Shown here piece by piece: positions 7,706 to 16,530 of a stretch of DNA of 64,000 bases; the first letter of the stretch is position 1, and every line of letters starts with the position of its first letter. The stretch comes from Pseudonocardia halophobica. GTDB lineage: Bacteria > Actinomycetota > Actinomycetes > Mycobacteriales > Pseudonocardiaceae. The position numbers were made by a program, and so were the translations under genes. The notes under the pieces are model-generated. The model saw only the letters and a list, made by a program, of their open reading frames with translations, did no database searches and was not told the DNA's origin. The DNA is taken from assembly GCF_027922425.1 (NCBI RefSeq), contig NZ_BSFQ01000031.1, positions 1 through 64,000 of the forward strand. Direction: 5' to 3'.

Positions 7706-9157
7706 TCACTCCCGCAGCACCGCCGCGACCGGCGGGGAGCGGAAGGCCGGGCCCTCGCCGTCCGTCCAGCGCCGCAGGTCGGGCTTCTGCGGGCCGGAGC
7801 CGCCGAGCAGCAGCGTCCCCGTCAGCACGACGGCGCCGACGCCGGTGAGCACGACGCCGAGCAGGATCGTCCGGTCGATCGAGGACGGGGTGGCGGCGCC
7901 CTCGGACATGGCCAGCTTCATCACCACCGGCGCCGCCAGGAACGCCGCCTCCGAGCGCAGCAGCTGGACCAGGGCGAAGGCCGGTCCGAGCCGCGGTGCG
8001 GGCACGCTGAGCGCGCCCAGGAACAGCCCCGGCCCGACCCCCGTGCCGGCGCCGACCCCCAACAGGAACCCGGCCACCGCGGCGCGCACCAGCCCGCCGC
8101 CGCTCAGCAGCACGGCGCCGGCCGCGCACACCGTGAGCAGCCCGCCGAGGACCAGCACCGGCAGCCAGCGGGTGGGCAGCACGCGCACGATCAGCAGGAT
8201 CGCCACCAGCATCCCCGCCACCTGGGTGGCGAGCGCCGCGCCGACGACCGCGGGCGGGTGCCCCTCGACCTGCTGCAGCCGCAGCACCGCCAGCTCGGTG
8301 AAGGCGGTGAACCCGGCGCCGGTGACCATCGCGGCGCCGATCCCGGTGATGGGCAGCGTGTGCGCGATCAGCCGCACCGGCATCAGCGGGTTCTCCTTGC
8401 GGTACTCCCGCACCACGAGGAGGACGAGCGCGGCCAGTCCGAGGGCCGTCGGCACCAGGAACCCGGGCGAGGTGGGCGCGTGCCCGACCAGCACGCTCAC
8501 GCCCACGAACGGCAGGAACGTCGCGGCCGCGGCCAGCGGGACGCCGGACGGGTCGACCTGCATCCGAGGCGACCCGGGTTCGGTCCGCTCGAAGCCGAGG
8601 AGCCCCACCACGAACCCCGCGAGCGCGACGACCGCCGCCGCGGCGTGCACCCAGCGCCACGCGCCGGGGGTGGCGGCGAACCCGCCGATCGACGTGCCGA
8701 GCACGGACCCGCCGAAGAGCCCCAGGTTGATCAGGGCGACGGTCAGCGGGATCCGCCGCGGGCCGTGCCCCGTCACGGCCGGCGGCAGCGCCACGACCAG
8801 CAGCATCCCGCTGCCCAGGCCGAGCAGTACCCGGCCCGCGATCAGCACGCCGTTGGACCCGGAGACCGCGGCCAGCCCGGCCCCGGCCGCGATGAGCAGC
8901 GTGCAGCAGAGGTAGATCCGGCGCCGGTCGATGCGGTGCATGAGGTCGGCGGCGAGCACCACGGCGAAGGCGTACGACGCGTTGGCCAGCCCCTGGCCGA
9001 GCTGCAGCCCCGCGCGGTCGGTGCCGAGCTCGCCCGCCTGCACCCCGGTGAGCAGGAAGGGGGCGGTCGAGAGCAGCACGAACGGCGTCAGGCCGAGGAG
9101 GGCCATGGTGATCCCGGTGGACCACCGACCGGCGAGGCGCGGCGACGGCAGGCTCAT
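7706..9157 (-). CDS. MFS transporter, 14-TM DHA2-like
   Basis: 483 residues, almost wholly hydrophobic, with about 14 predicted membrane segments and the MFS signature-like HRIDRRRIYL loop and LGLGSGMLLV helix. The size and segment count fit the DHA2 (drug:H+ antiporter) type, so efflux of a toxic or signalling compound is likely. The ATG at 9157 is chosen; a GTG three codons upstream (9166) is equally open. No ribosome site separates the two. No regulator gene lies next to it, but a STAS protein follows on the same strand. Confidence 0.85.
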   Translation of the reverse strand: MSLPSPRLAGRWSTGITMALLGLTPFVLLSTAPFLLTGVQAGELGTDRAGLQLGQGLANASYAFAVVLAADLMHRIDRRRIYLCCTLLIAAGAGLAAVSGSNGVLIAGRVLLGLGSGMLLVVALPPAVTGHGPRRIPLTVALINLGLFGGSVLGTSIGGFAATPGAWRWVHAAAAVVALAGFVVGLLGFERTEPGSPRMQVDPSGVPLAAAATFLPFVGVSVLVGHAPTSPGFLVPTALGLAALVLLVVREYRKENPLMPVRLIAHTLPITGIGAAMVTGAGFTAFTELAVLRLQQVEGHPPAVVGAALATQVAGMLVAILLIVRVLPTRWLPVLVLGGLLTVCAAGAVLLSGGGLVRAAVAGFLLGVGAGTGVGPGLFLGALSVPAPRLGPAFALVQLLRSEAAFLAAPVVMKLAMSEGAATPSSIDRTILLGVVLTGVGAVVLTGTLLLGGSGPQKPDLRRWTDGEGPAFRSPPVAAVLRE

Positions 9158-9283
9158 CGGGCCCACCGCGGCGCGGCCGCGGGGGACGACACGGAGATCG
9201 GCACGGGGAGCAGGACCATGTCCCGGTCTTCCCGGGGGCCGCGCGACCCAACCGGAGCACGCCCGCCCCGGGAGCCGCCGGGC

Positions 9284-9661
9284 TCAGTTCAGCCGGCGCG
9301 CCCGCGACTCGACGACCAGGGGCGCGGGTACGCCCGGCAGGGTGCCGGTGGCGGGGATGCCCAGGGCCCGCAGGATCATCTGGGCCGGCCGGTGCTCGTC
9401 GCAGACGAGGTGCAGCCCGCCGCCGCGGAGCTCGAGCTCGTCCCGCAGCCGCAGCAGCTCGCGCACCCCGGAGGCGCAGAGGTGCTGCAGTTCGTCGAGG
9501 TCCACGACGACCACGGTGCGGTCCGCGTCGGCCAGCTCCTGCAGGACCGACCGGAAGCACTCCAGACTCGCGAGATCGACCTCCCCGCGGAGGTGGGCGA
9601 CGAGGTAGCCCGGTCCCGGGCGGTCCTCGACCTCGATTTCGATCATGGCCCTGTCCTGCAT
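9284..9661 (-). CDS. STAS-domain protein (anti-sigma factor antagonist-like)
   Basis: 125 residues with the STAS fold of SpoIIAA/RsbV-type partner-switching proteins: HLRGEVDLASLECF, VVVVDLDELQHLCASGV, and a final regulatory helix. The serine in CASGV sits where the regulatory phosphoserine of anti-anti-sigma factors is found. It would bind an anti-sigma kinase, though none is encoded in this window. The ATG at 9661 is preceded by GGGGAGG at a suitable distance; a second ATG at 9646 is less well placed. Confidence 0.85.
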   Translation of the reverse strand: MQDRAMIEIEVEDRPGPGYLVAHLRGEVDLASLECFRSVLQELADADRTVVVVDLDELQHLCASGVRELLRLRDELELRGGGLHLVCDEHRPAQMILRALGIPATGTLPGVPAPLVVESRARRLN

Positions 9662-9798
9662 CGTCGGTGCGCCTCCCCGGAGGAGGAGATCGCGCGCTGC
9701 GTGGTTGAACGCTGCGACTCCGAGAAACTCCCATGCTGGCACGCCCGTACCGCTCGGCGTAACCCCCCGGATGCGGTGCGCAGCCCGGCCGGGCGTCC

Positions 9799-9823
9799 GT
9801 TTGTCGCGGTCGCGGCCGGGTAT
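9799..9823 (+). promoter_or_regulatory. Candidate SigB/SigF-type promoter, GTTT-N15-GGGTAT
   Basis: GTTT at 9799-9802 and GGGTAT at 9818-9823, separated by 15 bases, match the general-stress sigma consensus known from Streptomyces SigB and mycobacterial SigF. It lies 42 bases upstream of the flavodoxin-fold gene and would drive the 9865-12028 run. Confidence 0.55.
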
Positions 9824-9864
9824 CGCCCCCCGCGACCGAGGATCCGGCGAACGGAAGGTCCGCC

Positions 9865-10464
9865 ATGCTGACCGCCCTGGCCCTGAACTGCACGCTGAAC
9901 CCGTCGCCGACGGGGTCGAGCACGCAGAAGATGATCGACGAGGTGCTCGCCGCGCTGAAGCAGCACGACGTCGTGGGCGACACGGTGCGGGTGATCGACC
10001 ACGACGTGCGTCCCGGCGTGCAGCCGGACATGGGTGGCGGCGACGAGTGGCCGGGCCTGCGCTCGCGGATCCTCGAGTCCGACATCCTGGTGTTCGCCAC
10101 CCCGACCTGGGTCGGGCACCCGAGCAGCATCGCGCAGCGCGTGCTGGAGCGCCTCGACGCCGAGATCTCCGAGACGGACGACGAGGGCCGGCCGCTGATG
10201 TTCGGAAAGGTCGCCGTGGCCGCCGTCGTCGGCAACGAGGACGGCGCCCACAAGATCGCCGCCGACCTCTTCCAGGCGCTCAACGACACCGGTTTCACGG
10301 TCCCGGCGCAGGGGTCCGTCTACTGGAACGGCGAGGCGATGTCCGGCACGGACTACAAGGACCTCGACGACACCCCCGAGCCGGTGGCGGCCACGACCGC
10401 CACCCTCGCCGCCAACGCGGCGCACCTGGCCCGGCTGCTGAACGAGCACCAGTACCCCGCCTGA
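9865..10464 (+). CDS. Flavodoxin-fold NAD(P)H-dependent reductase
   Basis: 199 residues of the NADPH-dependent FMN reductase/flavodoxin-like family. It has the N-terminal phosphate-binding loop (LNPSPTGSST, residues 11-20), ATPTWVGHPS (about 80-89) in the aromatic flavin-stacking loop, and GNEDGAHK. It likely carries FMN and reduces quinones or other small molecules. The ATG follows a GAAGG ribosome site. It is first in a co-directional run with an alcohol dehydrogenase and a DUF3140 gene, behind a candidate stress promoter. Confidence 0.85.
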   Translation: MLTALALNCTLNPSPTGSSTQKMIDEVLAALKQHDVVGDTVRVIDHDVRPGVQPDMGGGDEWPGLRSRILESDILVFATPTWVGHPSSIAQRVLERLDAEISETDDEGRPLMFGKVAVAAVVGNEDGAHKIAADLFQALNDTGFTVPAQGSVYWNGEAMSGTDYKDLDDTPEPVAATTATLAANAAHLARLLNEHQYPA

Positions 10465-10499
10465 GGAAGGCCCTGCGCAAGGGCGAGAGAGGAGCCGTC

Positions 10500-11699
10500 G
10501 TGCGCGCACTCACCTGGCACGGCAAGCGCGACGTCCGGGTGGACACCCACCCGGACCCGTCCATCAAGGATCCCGACGACGTCATCGTGCAGATCACCTC
10601 GACCGGGCTGTGCGGTTCGGACCTGCACCTGTACGAGGTTCTGGGCCCGTTCCTCGGCGAGGGCGACATCCTCGGCCACGAGCCGATGGGCATCGTCGCG
10701 GAGAAGGGCCCGGGCGTGACCTCGCTCGAGGTCGGCGACCGCGTCGTGGTGCCCTTCAACGTCTCCTGCGGGACCTGCTGGATGTGCGAGCGCGGGCTGC
10801 ACTCGCAGTGTGAGACCACGCAGAACCGCGAGCAGGGCATGGGGGCGTCCCTGTTCGGCTACACGAAGCTCTACGGCCAGGTGCCGGGCGGGCAGGCGGA
10901 GTTCCTGCGCGTGCCGTTCGGCGACCGGCTGCCGATCAAGGTGCCCGAGGGCCCGCCGGACGACCGCTTCGTCTACCTGTCCGACGTGCTGCCCACGGCC
11001 TGGCAGGCCGTCGCCTACGCCGACCCGCCGCGCGACGGCAGCCTCGTCGTCCTCGGGCTGGGGCCGATCGGCGACATGGCCGCCCGGATCGCCCGGCACC
11101 GCGGCGTCGAGACGGTCATCGGCATCGACCTGGTGCCCGAGCGGCTCCAGCGGGCGCAGAACCGCGGTGTGACCACCATCGACCTGCGCGACGCGGGCAA
11201 GGACGTCCCCGACGCGGTCCGCGCGCTCACCGGTGGCCGCGGCGCCGACGCGGTGATCGACGCGGTCGGGATGGAGGCGCACGGCTCGCCCTTCGGCAAG
11301 ATCGCCCACCAGCTCACCGGGTACCTGCCCGACGCCCTGGCCGCGCCCTTCATGAAGGCCGCCGGCGTGGACCGGATGGCCGCCCTGCAGATGGCGATCC
11401 AGCTCGTCCGCCGCGGCGGCACGATCTCGCTGTCCGGCGTGTACGGCGGCATGGCCGACCCGCTGCCGATGCTGCAGATGTTCGACAAGCAGATCCAGCT
11501 GCGGATGGGCCAGGCGAACGTGCACCGCTGGGTGCCGGACCTGCTGCCGCTGCTCACGGACGACGACCCGCTGGGCACCGAGGACTTCGCGACCCACCAC
11601 GTGCCGCTGGAGGCGGCGCCGGACGCCTACAAGATGTTCCAGGAGAAGCGCGACGGGGCGGTGAAGGTCCTGTTCAAGCCCGGGACCGCGACCTCGTGA
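10500..11699 (+). CDS. Zinc-dependent alcohol/formaldehyde dehydrogenase
   Basis: 399 residues of the medium-chain dehydrogenase family, close to glutathione-independent formaldehyde dehydrogenase-like enzymes in length and architecture. Catalytic zinc residues are Cys in TGLCGSDLH and His-Glu in GHEPMG. The structural zinc lobe is CGTCWMCERGLHSQC (four cysteines). The Rossmann motif is GLGPIGDMA, and the internal insertion after GMEAHGSP is typical of this subgroup. It probably oxidises an aldehyde or alcohol with NAD(P). GTG start with AGAGAGGAG upstream; its TGA overlaps the GTG of the DUF3140 gene. Confidence 0.9.
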   Translation: MRALTWHGKRDVRVDTHPDPSIKDPDDVIVQITSTGLCGSDLHLYEVLGPFLGEGDILGHEPMGIVAEKGPGVTSLEVGDRVVVPFNVSCGTCWMCERGLHSQCETTQNREQGMGASLFGYTKLYGQVPGGQAEFLRVPFGDRLPIKVPEGPPDDRFVYLSDVLPTAWQAVAYADPPRDGSLVVLGLGPIGDMAARIARHRGVETVIGIDLVPERLQRAQNRGVTTIDLRDAGKDVPDAVRALTGGRGADAVIDAVGMEAHGSPFGKIAHQLTGYLPDALAAPFMKAAGVDRMAALQMAIQLVRRGGTISLSGVYGGMADPLPMLQMFDKQIQLRMGQANVHRWVPDLLPLLTDDDPLGTEDFATHHVPLEAAPDAYKMFQEKRDGAVKVLFKPGTATS

Positions 11700-12028
11700 G
11701 CGGCAAGGGCGACGAGGACGTCCGCAAGGAGTTCGGCGAGGTGGTCAACATGACCGCCGGCGAGCTCGAGAAGTGGCTGAAGTCGGACGCGTCGAAGGAC
11801 GCGGGCCAGCACGACGGCGGCGAGTCCGTCGGGCACGAGTCCGGCCGGCGGATCGTGGACATCCTGCGAAGCAAGAAGGCCGACCTCTCCGACGACGACG
11901 AGAAGCACATGCGCAAGGTCGTCGGCTACGTGCACCGGCACCTGGCGCAGAAGCCGAAGGGCGACGTCACCGAGACGAAGTGGCGGTACTCGCTGATGAA
12001 CTGGGGTCACGACCCCCTCGAGGATTGA
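11696..12028 (+). CDS. DUF3140-family protein
   Basis: 110 residues matching DUF3140 almost end to end: FGEVVNMTAGELEKWL, GESVGHESGRRIV, HMRKVVGYVHRH and KWRYSLMNWGHDPL. The family is small, charged and actinobacterial; some members are annotated as DNA-binding, but no function is established. The GTG start overlaps the stop of the dehydrogenase gene (GTGA), implying translational coupling and shared stress control. Confidence 0.85.
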   Translation: MSGKGDEDVRKEFGEVVNMTAGELEKWLKSDASKDAGQHDGGESVGHESGRRIVDILRSKKADLSDDDEKHMRKVVGYVHRHLAQKPKGDVTETKWRYSLMNWGHDPLED

Positions 12029-12094
12029 CACGAAGGACTGTTGACCGGGCAGGTCCGGAGGAGTTCGCTCTCACAGCAGGAGCGAGGGGGAGCC

Positions 12095-12367
12095 ATGCTC
12101 AGCGACGAGGACCGGCGCCGGTTGCAGGACATCGAGGCGGCGATCCGGATGGAGGATCCGCGGTTCGCCGAACGCCTCGCGCAGGGGAGCTTCCCCACGC
12201 GTGCCCGGCGGGCGGTGGCGCTGCTCCTCGTCGTGGTCGGCCTGCTGGGCCTGCTCGCGGGGATGGCACTGCTGTCCGGGGTGATGGTGCTGTTCGCCGT
12301 GCTGGTCACGGGGATGGGCGTCACCCTGTGGCTCCGGCGGGGCGGCACCCACCGGCCCGCGGGCTGA
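12095..12367 (+). CDS. DUF3040-family membrane protein
   Basis: 90 residues. The N-terminal LSDEDRRRLQDIE and DPRFAERL motif is the DUF3040 signature, followed by two membrane helices (about residues 37-56 and 60-77). Function unknown. A GAGGGGG ribosome site precedes the ATG. A longer DUF3040 paralogue is encoded at 25252-25683. Confidence 0.85.
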   Translation: MLSDEDRRRLQDIEAAIRMEDPRFAERLAQGSFPTRARRAVALLLVVVGLLGLLAGMALLSGVMVLFAVLVTGMGVTLWLRRGGTHRPAG

Positions 12368-12379
12368 GGTGCCCGCCGG

Positions 12380-13000
12380 TCAGGCGACCGCGCGGGACTG
12401 CTCCACGGCCAGGGCGTCGACGAGGTCGTTCATCTCGTCCCCGGAGTGGCCCTTCACCCAGCGGAAGGACACGTCGCCGCGCTCGTTGACCAGGGTGATC
12501 AGCGGCTCCCACAGGTCCCGGCTCACCACCGGCTTGCGCGCGCTCGTGGTCCAGCCGCGCGCGAGCCAGCCCTTCCACCAGCCGTCCCGGAAGCAGTTGA
12601 CGACGTAGGTCGAGTCGCTGACCACCACCAGCGGGCCGTCGAGCGCCCGGACCGCCTCGAGCGCCGCGCGGATCTCCATGCGCTGGTTGGTGGTGCCGGC
12701 CTCGCCGCCGCTGTCCTGCCGGCCGTCCCGGGTGGCCCAGGCCCAGCCGCCGGGGCCGGGGTTGCCGGAGCAGGCGCCGTCCGTCCAGACCTCGAGGGCG
12801 CCCTCGGCGGCGGGCATGTCCGGGCGCGGGGCCGACCGGGACGGCCGGGCGGTCAGCGCACCGGGCTCGGCCTTCCCGCTGCTCTTCGCGGTCTCGGCAC
12901 ACGCCGAGTGTGCCCAGGAGCTGCCCGCCTTCGCGATCTCCTCACCGGGCCGGACGGGGCTGGAGCAGACGCCGCAGGTGGTGGCGTACTTCGCGGTCAT
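12380..13000 (-). CDS. rnhA: Ribonuclease HI with Cys-rich N-terminal extension
   Basis: 206 residues. The C-terminal ~140 form RNase HI: WTDGACSGNPGPGGW (first catalytic Asp), MEIRAALEA (Glu), SDSTYVV (Asp) and NDLVDALA (last Asp). It would cleave RNA in RNA:DNA hybrids. An N-terminal ~45-residue segment, CGVC...HSAC, has a C-x2-C / H-x2-C pattern suggesting a small zinc ribbon, followed by a flexible linker; classical RNase HI lacks this. The ATG at 13000 is chosen, with a GTG two codons upstream. The ribosome site is weak. Confidence 0.85.
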   Translation of the reverse strand: MTAKYATTCGVCSSPVRPGEEIAKAGSSWAHSACAETAKSSGKAEPGALTARPSRSAPRPDMPAAEGALEVWTDGACSGNPGPGGWAWATRDGRQDSGGEAGTTNQRMEIRAALEAVRALDGPLVVVSDSTYVVNCFRDGWWKGWLARGWTTSARKPVVSRDLWEPLITLVNERGDVSFRWVKGHSGDEMNDLVDALAVEQSRAVA

Positions 13001-13088
13001 CGGCACCGGGCCAGCCTACGACCCGGCCCGTCCGGCACCGCCCGGGCTCCCGGCATGGTCCGCCGCCCGGCCGGGTACCGACTGCTCC

Positions 13089-14714
13089 GTGCCGACCCAG
13101 GTCCTGCTCGTGGTGCTCGTACTGGCGGCGGGGGTCGTTCTCGGCCGCCTCGTGAGCCGGTGGACGGGGCTGCCCGAGGCCGCCGTGTACGTGCTGCTCG
13201 GTGTCGGGGCGGCGTTCATCCCCGGTGTGGGCGAGGTCCGGCTCTCGCCGGACCTGGTGCTGCTGGTCTTCCTGCCGCCGCTGATCTACTACGCCGCGTT
13301 CTTCAGCGACCCGCGCGAGACGGCGAACAACCTGGTCCCGATCATCGGGCAGTCCGTCGGGCTCGTCGTGGCGACCGCGCTCGCCGTCGGCGGGTCGCTC
13401 CTCCTGGTCTTCCCCGACGTGGGCTGGGCCGCGGCGATCGCGTTCGGCGCCGCCGTCGCGCCGCCCGACCCGGTGGCCGCGGGGTCGGTGCTGCAGCGGC
13501 TCGGGGCGCCCCGCCGGCTCGTGACGGTGCTGGAGTCCGAGGGGCTGGTCAACGACGGCGTGGCGCTCACCCTGTTCGCCGTGGCGATCAGTGCGGTCGG
13601 CGCCACGACGTCGGTGGGCGAGGTGGGCCTGCAGCTGCTGATCGAGGTCGGCGGCGGCATCGCGTTCGGGCTCGTCGTCGGGATCGTCAGCGCGGCGCTG
13701 CGGCGGTTCGTCCGGGACACCGCGAGCCACGTGATCCTCTCCCTGGTCACGCCGTACCTCGCCTTCGTGCCGGCGCAGGAGCTGCACTCGTCCGGTGTGC
13801 TCGCGACGGTCACGGCCGCCGTGTGGCTCGGGGTCCGCGGCCGCGGGCTGGTCGAGCCGACGGTCCGGCTGCACTCCGAGACCTTCTGGACGGTGCTGAA
13901 CTCCCTGCTCGTCGCGCTGCTGTTCGTGCTGCTGGGGATCCAGGTGCCCGCGGTGGTCCGCGAGGTCGGGGCGTACTCGTGGACGGCGCTGGCCGTCGCG
14001 GCGGCGGCGGTGGTCGTGGTCGCGATCCTGGTCCGGCTGGCGTGGGTGATGCTGGTGGCGCCGCTGGGCGCGCTGCTGCCGGTCCGGGAGGAGCTGGCCG
14101 CGCAGATGCCGTGGCGGGAACGGGTGGTGCTCGGCTGGTGCGGGCCGCGCGGGGCGGTGTCCCTCGCCGTCGCGCTGTCCATCCCGCTGACCGCGGCGGA
14201 CGGCGCGCCCTTCCCGCGCAGGGACCTGCTGCTGTTCCTCACCGTGGTGGTGGTGCTCGTGACCCTCGTCGGGCAGACCGTCCCGCTGCCCCGGCTGCTG
14301 AAGGTGCTGAACCTGCGGCCCGACGAGCGCGAGCGCACCGAAGGGGTGCGGGCGCGCCGGGCGGCCGTCGACGCCGCCCTGCGCGAGCTCGACGAGGTCG
14401 CCGAGCGGGACGAGCCGGAGCCGGCCGGGGTGGAGGAGCTGCGCCAGGTCCTGGAGCTGCGCCGGGACCACCTGCGCGACCAGCTGGAGGCCACCCGGCA
14501 CGCCCACCGGCACGGCGACGACGAGGGCGGCCCGGAACCGGAGGCCCACGGCGAGGGCGCGACGGACGTCAGCGCGCTGCGGCTGCGCCTGGTCGAGGTC
14601 GAGCGCGAGACGCTGCGCCGGATGCAGGCGAACGGGGAGATCAGCCGGCCCACGATGGTGGCGATCAGCCAGGAGCTGGACCTGGACGAGACACAGCTCC
14701 GCCGGCGGCGCTAG
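13089..14714 (+). CDS. Na+/H+ antiporter, CPA1/NhaP type
   Basis: 541 residues with about 11-12 membrane segments and CPA1 hallmarks: FLPPLIYYAAFFSD, GAAVAPPDPVA (conserved Asp pair region), LESEGLVNDG and GWCGPRGAVSLA. It exchanges sodium or potassium for protons at the membrane. A cytoplasmic tail of ~120 charged residues (from about 420) is predicted to be helical. The GTG at 13089 begins just before the first helix; upstream codons are proline-rich and overlap the RNase H promoter region. Confidence 0.85.
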   Translation: MPTQVLLVVLVLAAGVVLGRLVSRWTGLPEAAVYVLLGVGAAFIPGVGEVRLSPDLVLLVFLPPLIYYAAFFSDPRETANNLVPIIGQSVGLVVATALAVGGSLLLVFPDVGWAAAIAFGAAVAPPDPVAAGSVLQRLGAPRRLVTVLESEGLVNDGVALTLFAVAISAVGATTSVGEVGLQLLIEVGGGIAFGLVVGIVSAALRRFVRDTASHVILSLVTPYLAFVPAQELHSSGVLATVTAAVWLGVRGRGLVEPTVRLHSETFWTVLNSLLVALLFVLLGIQVPAVVREVGAYSWTALAVAAAAVVVVAILVRLAWVMLVAPLGALLPVREELAAQMPWRERVVLGWCGPRGAVSLAVALSIPLTAADGAPFPRRDLLLFLTVVVVLVTLVGQTVPLPRLLKVLNLRPDERERTEGVRARRAAVDAALRELDEVAERDEPEPAGVEELRQVLELRRDHLRDQLEATRHAHRHGDDEGGPEPEAHGEGATDVSALRLRLVEVERETLRRMQANGEISRPTMVAISQELDLDETQLRRRR

Positions 14715-14719
14715 GGCAC

Positions 14720-15454
14720 CTACTCGTGCAGGTAGCTCACGGTGAACGTGCCGCCGCGCACCGGTCCGGTCCTCGTCTGCCGCACGTTCGTCGTGCCGGA
14801 CTCGAAGCCGACCGGGTCGGTGCTGGCGAGGGGCCTGCCGTCGACGGTGGCGCCGGAGAGCGTGAGGCTGCCGAACGCCGGGAACGCGCCCGTGGGTGAC
14901 TCGACGACGACCTCCGCCGACGCGTGGTCGTCCTGGAGGTGGGCCGTGTGCGCGGTCCGCGTCCAGCCGCGCGTGGTGTCGGCGATGGTGAGGGTGTAGC
15001 CCGTCGCGGTCCGGTGCACGCTCGCGGTCATCCGGTCGCCCGGGCCGACCGGGTCGGGGTGGTACACGGGCGGCTGCGGCGCCGTCTCGTACCAGGCGCG
15101 GTACACCGGCTTCCCGGACGCGCAGGTGATCTCGAGGCCCGTCTGCTGCACGGTGTTCGTCACGACGCCGCCCAGCCCGACCCACGGCCCGACGACCTGG
15201 GTGGGCGCACCGCAGCGGACCGTGGGGGCCGACCAGGCGGCGGAGACCGTGGTGAAGCCGGATCCGACCGCCGCCCAGCCGGACCAGTTGGACCCGGTGA
15301 CCGGCTGGTAGCCGGCGTGCGCGACCGGTGCGGGCGCCGCTTCCGTGGCGGCGCCCCGGTCGCCCGGCGGGGCGAGCAGCAGCAGGACAGCGCCCGCCGC
15401 CGCCACGAGGGCGCCCACCACCCGGCGCCCGTGCCGTCCCCGTGCTCCCGCCAT
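14720..15454 (-). CDS. Secreted G1-family (eqolisin) glutamic peptidase
   Basis: 244 residues. A signal peptide is clear: a basic start (GARGRHGRRVVG), then a hydrophobic core and Ala-rich cleavage region near residue 36. The mature domain matches peptidase family G1: NWSGWAA, WVGLGG, the catalytic-Gln motif QQTG, AWYETAPQ, and SAEVVVESP holding the likely catalytic Glu. It would act outside the cell on proteins at acid pH. Start ATG 15454 has GAGGTGGGGG upstream. It is convergent with the antiporter gene. Confidence 0.8.
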   Translation of the reverse strand: MAGARGRHGRRVVGALVAAAGAVLLLLAPPGDRGAATEAAPAPVAHAGYQPVTGSNWSGWAAVGSGFTTVSAAWSAPTVRCGAPTQVVGPWVGLGGVVTNTVQQTGLEITCASGKPVYRAWYETAPQPPVYHPDPVGPGDRMTASVHRTATGYTLTIADTTRGWTRTAHTAHLQDDHASAEVVVESPTGAFPAFGSLTLSGATVDGRPLASTDPVGFESGTTNVRQTRTGPVRGGTFTVSYLHE

Positions 15455-15567
15455 GACGCACCCCCACCTCGCGGCCGGACAGGGGCGCAAGCCAAGCACG
15501 CGGCACCGCGTGCAGGACAGGCCGACGGGCCCTTGTCAGCGGGCGGGATCGGAGGCTCGGCGCCGAT

Positions 15568-16521
15568 TCACCGCAGCTGCGGCAGCACCGTGTCGGCCCA
15601 CCCGCGGAAGAAGCCGTCGTGGTCGGCGCCGACCTGCTGGACGTAGACCTCGTCGATGCCCGCGTCGAGGTACTGCCGGACCCGCGCGAGGTGGTCCTCG
15701 GGGTCGTCGCCGCACACGATCGCCTCGGCGACCTGCTCGCGCGGCACCAGCGTCATGGCGTCGGCGAAGTCCTGCGGGCGGGGCAGGGTCTGGCCGAGCT
15801 GGCCCGGCAACGCGTCGTTGGCCCACAGGCGGTGCGCCCGGTCGATCGCGGCCTCGCGGTCGGGCTCCCAGCACACCTTCATGCCGCCCTGGACGGGCTT
15901 GTCCCCGCCGCCGGACCCGCGGAAGGTCCGGACCAGGTCGCCGTCGGGCATCGCCGTGCAGTAGCCGTCGCCGATCCGGCCCGCCAGCTCGGTGGCCTGC
16001 GGGCCGAAGCCGGAGACGTAGATCGGCACCGGCTGCTCGGGGAGCGTGTAGATCCGCGCCTCCTGCACCTCGTAGTAGGTGCCGTGGTGGCTGATCTGCT
16101 CGCCCTTGTGCAGCAGGCGGATCACGTCGACCGCCTCCTCGAGCATGGCAAGCCGCTCGCCGACGGACGGCCAGGCGTCGCCGAGGACGTGCTCGTTGAG
16201 CAGCTCGCCGCTGCCGACCCCGAGGACGAACCGGCCGTCGAGCTGCACCGCGGCGGTCGCGGCGGCCTGGGCGATCACGGCCGGGTGGATGCGCACCGTC
16301 GGGCAGGTCACCGCGGTCGTGACCGGCAGCGACACCGCCTCGGACAGCGCTCCGATCACGGACCAGACGAACGGGCTCTGGCCCTGCTCGTCGTTCCACG
16401 GGTGGAAGTGGTCGGAGATCCAGAGCCGCTCGAAGCCGGCCCGTTCCGCCGCCCGCGCCTGGGCGACGAGCTCCTTCGGGCCGTACTGCTCGCAGGACAG
16501 GAAGTAGCCGATGCTCGCCAT
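15568..16521 (-). CDS. F420-dependent LLM-class oxidoreductase (G6PDH-related subgroup)
   Basis: 317 residues of the luciferase-like monooxygenase superfamily. ISDHFHPW near residue 35, TCPTVRIHPAVIAQ and GVGSGELLNEHVLG are typical of the TIGR03557 group, which includes F420-dependent glucose-6-phosphate dehydrogenase relatives. Substrate unknown. ATG 16521. A candidate stress promoter lies directly upstream. Confidence 0.85.
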   Translation of the reverse strand: MASIGYFLSCEQYGPKELVAQARAAERAGFERLWISDHFHPWNDEQGQSPFVWSVIGALSEAVSLPVTTAVTCPTVRIHPAVIAQAAATAAVQLDGRFVLGVGSGELLNEHVLGDAWPSVGERLAMLEEAVDVIRLLHKGEQISHHGTYYEVQEARIYTLPEQPVPIYVSGFGPQATELAGRIGDGYCTAMPDGDLVRTFRGSGGGDKPVQGGMKVCWEPDREAAIDRAHRLWANDALPGQLGQTLPRPQDFADAMTLVPREQVAEAIVCGDDPEDHLARVRQYLDAGIDEVYVQQVGADHDGFFRGWADTVLPQLR

Positions 16522-16530
16522 CGGGGAGCG

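Noticed and set aside
10353-11600. 415-codon frame antisense to the alcohol dehydrogenase
   Set aside because: Shadow of a strongly supported zinc dehydrogenase; His/Arg/Val-rich without recognisable motifs.
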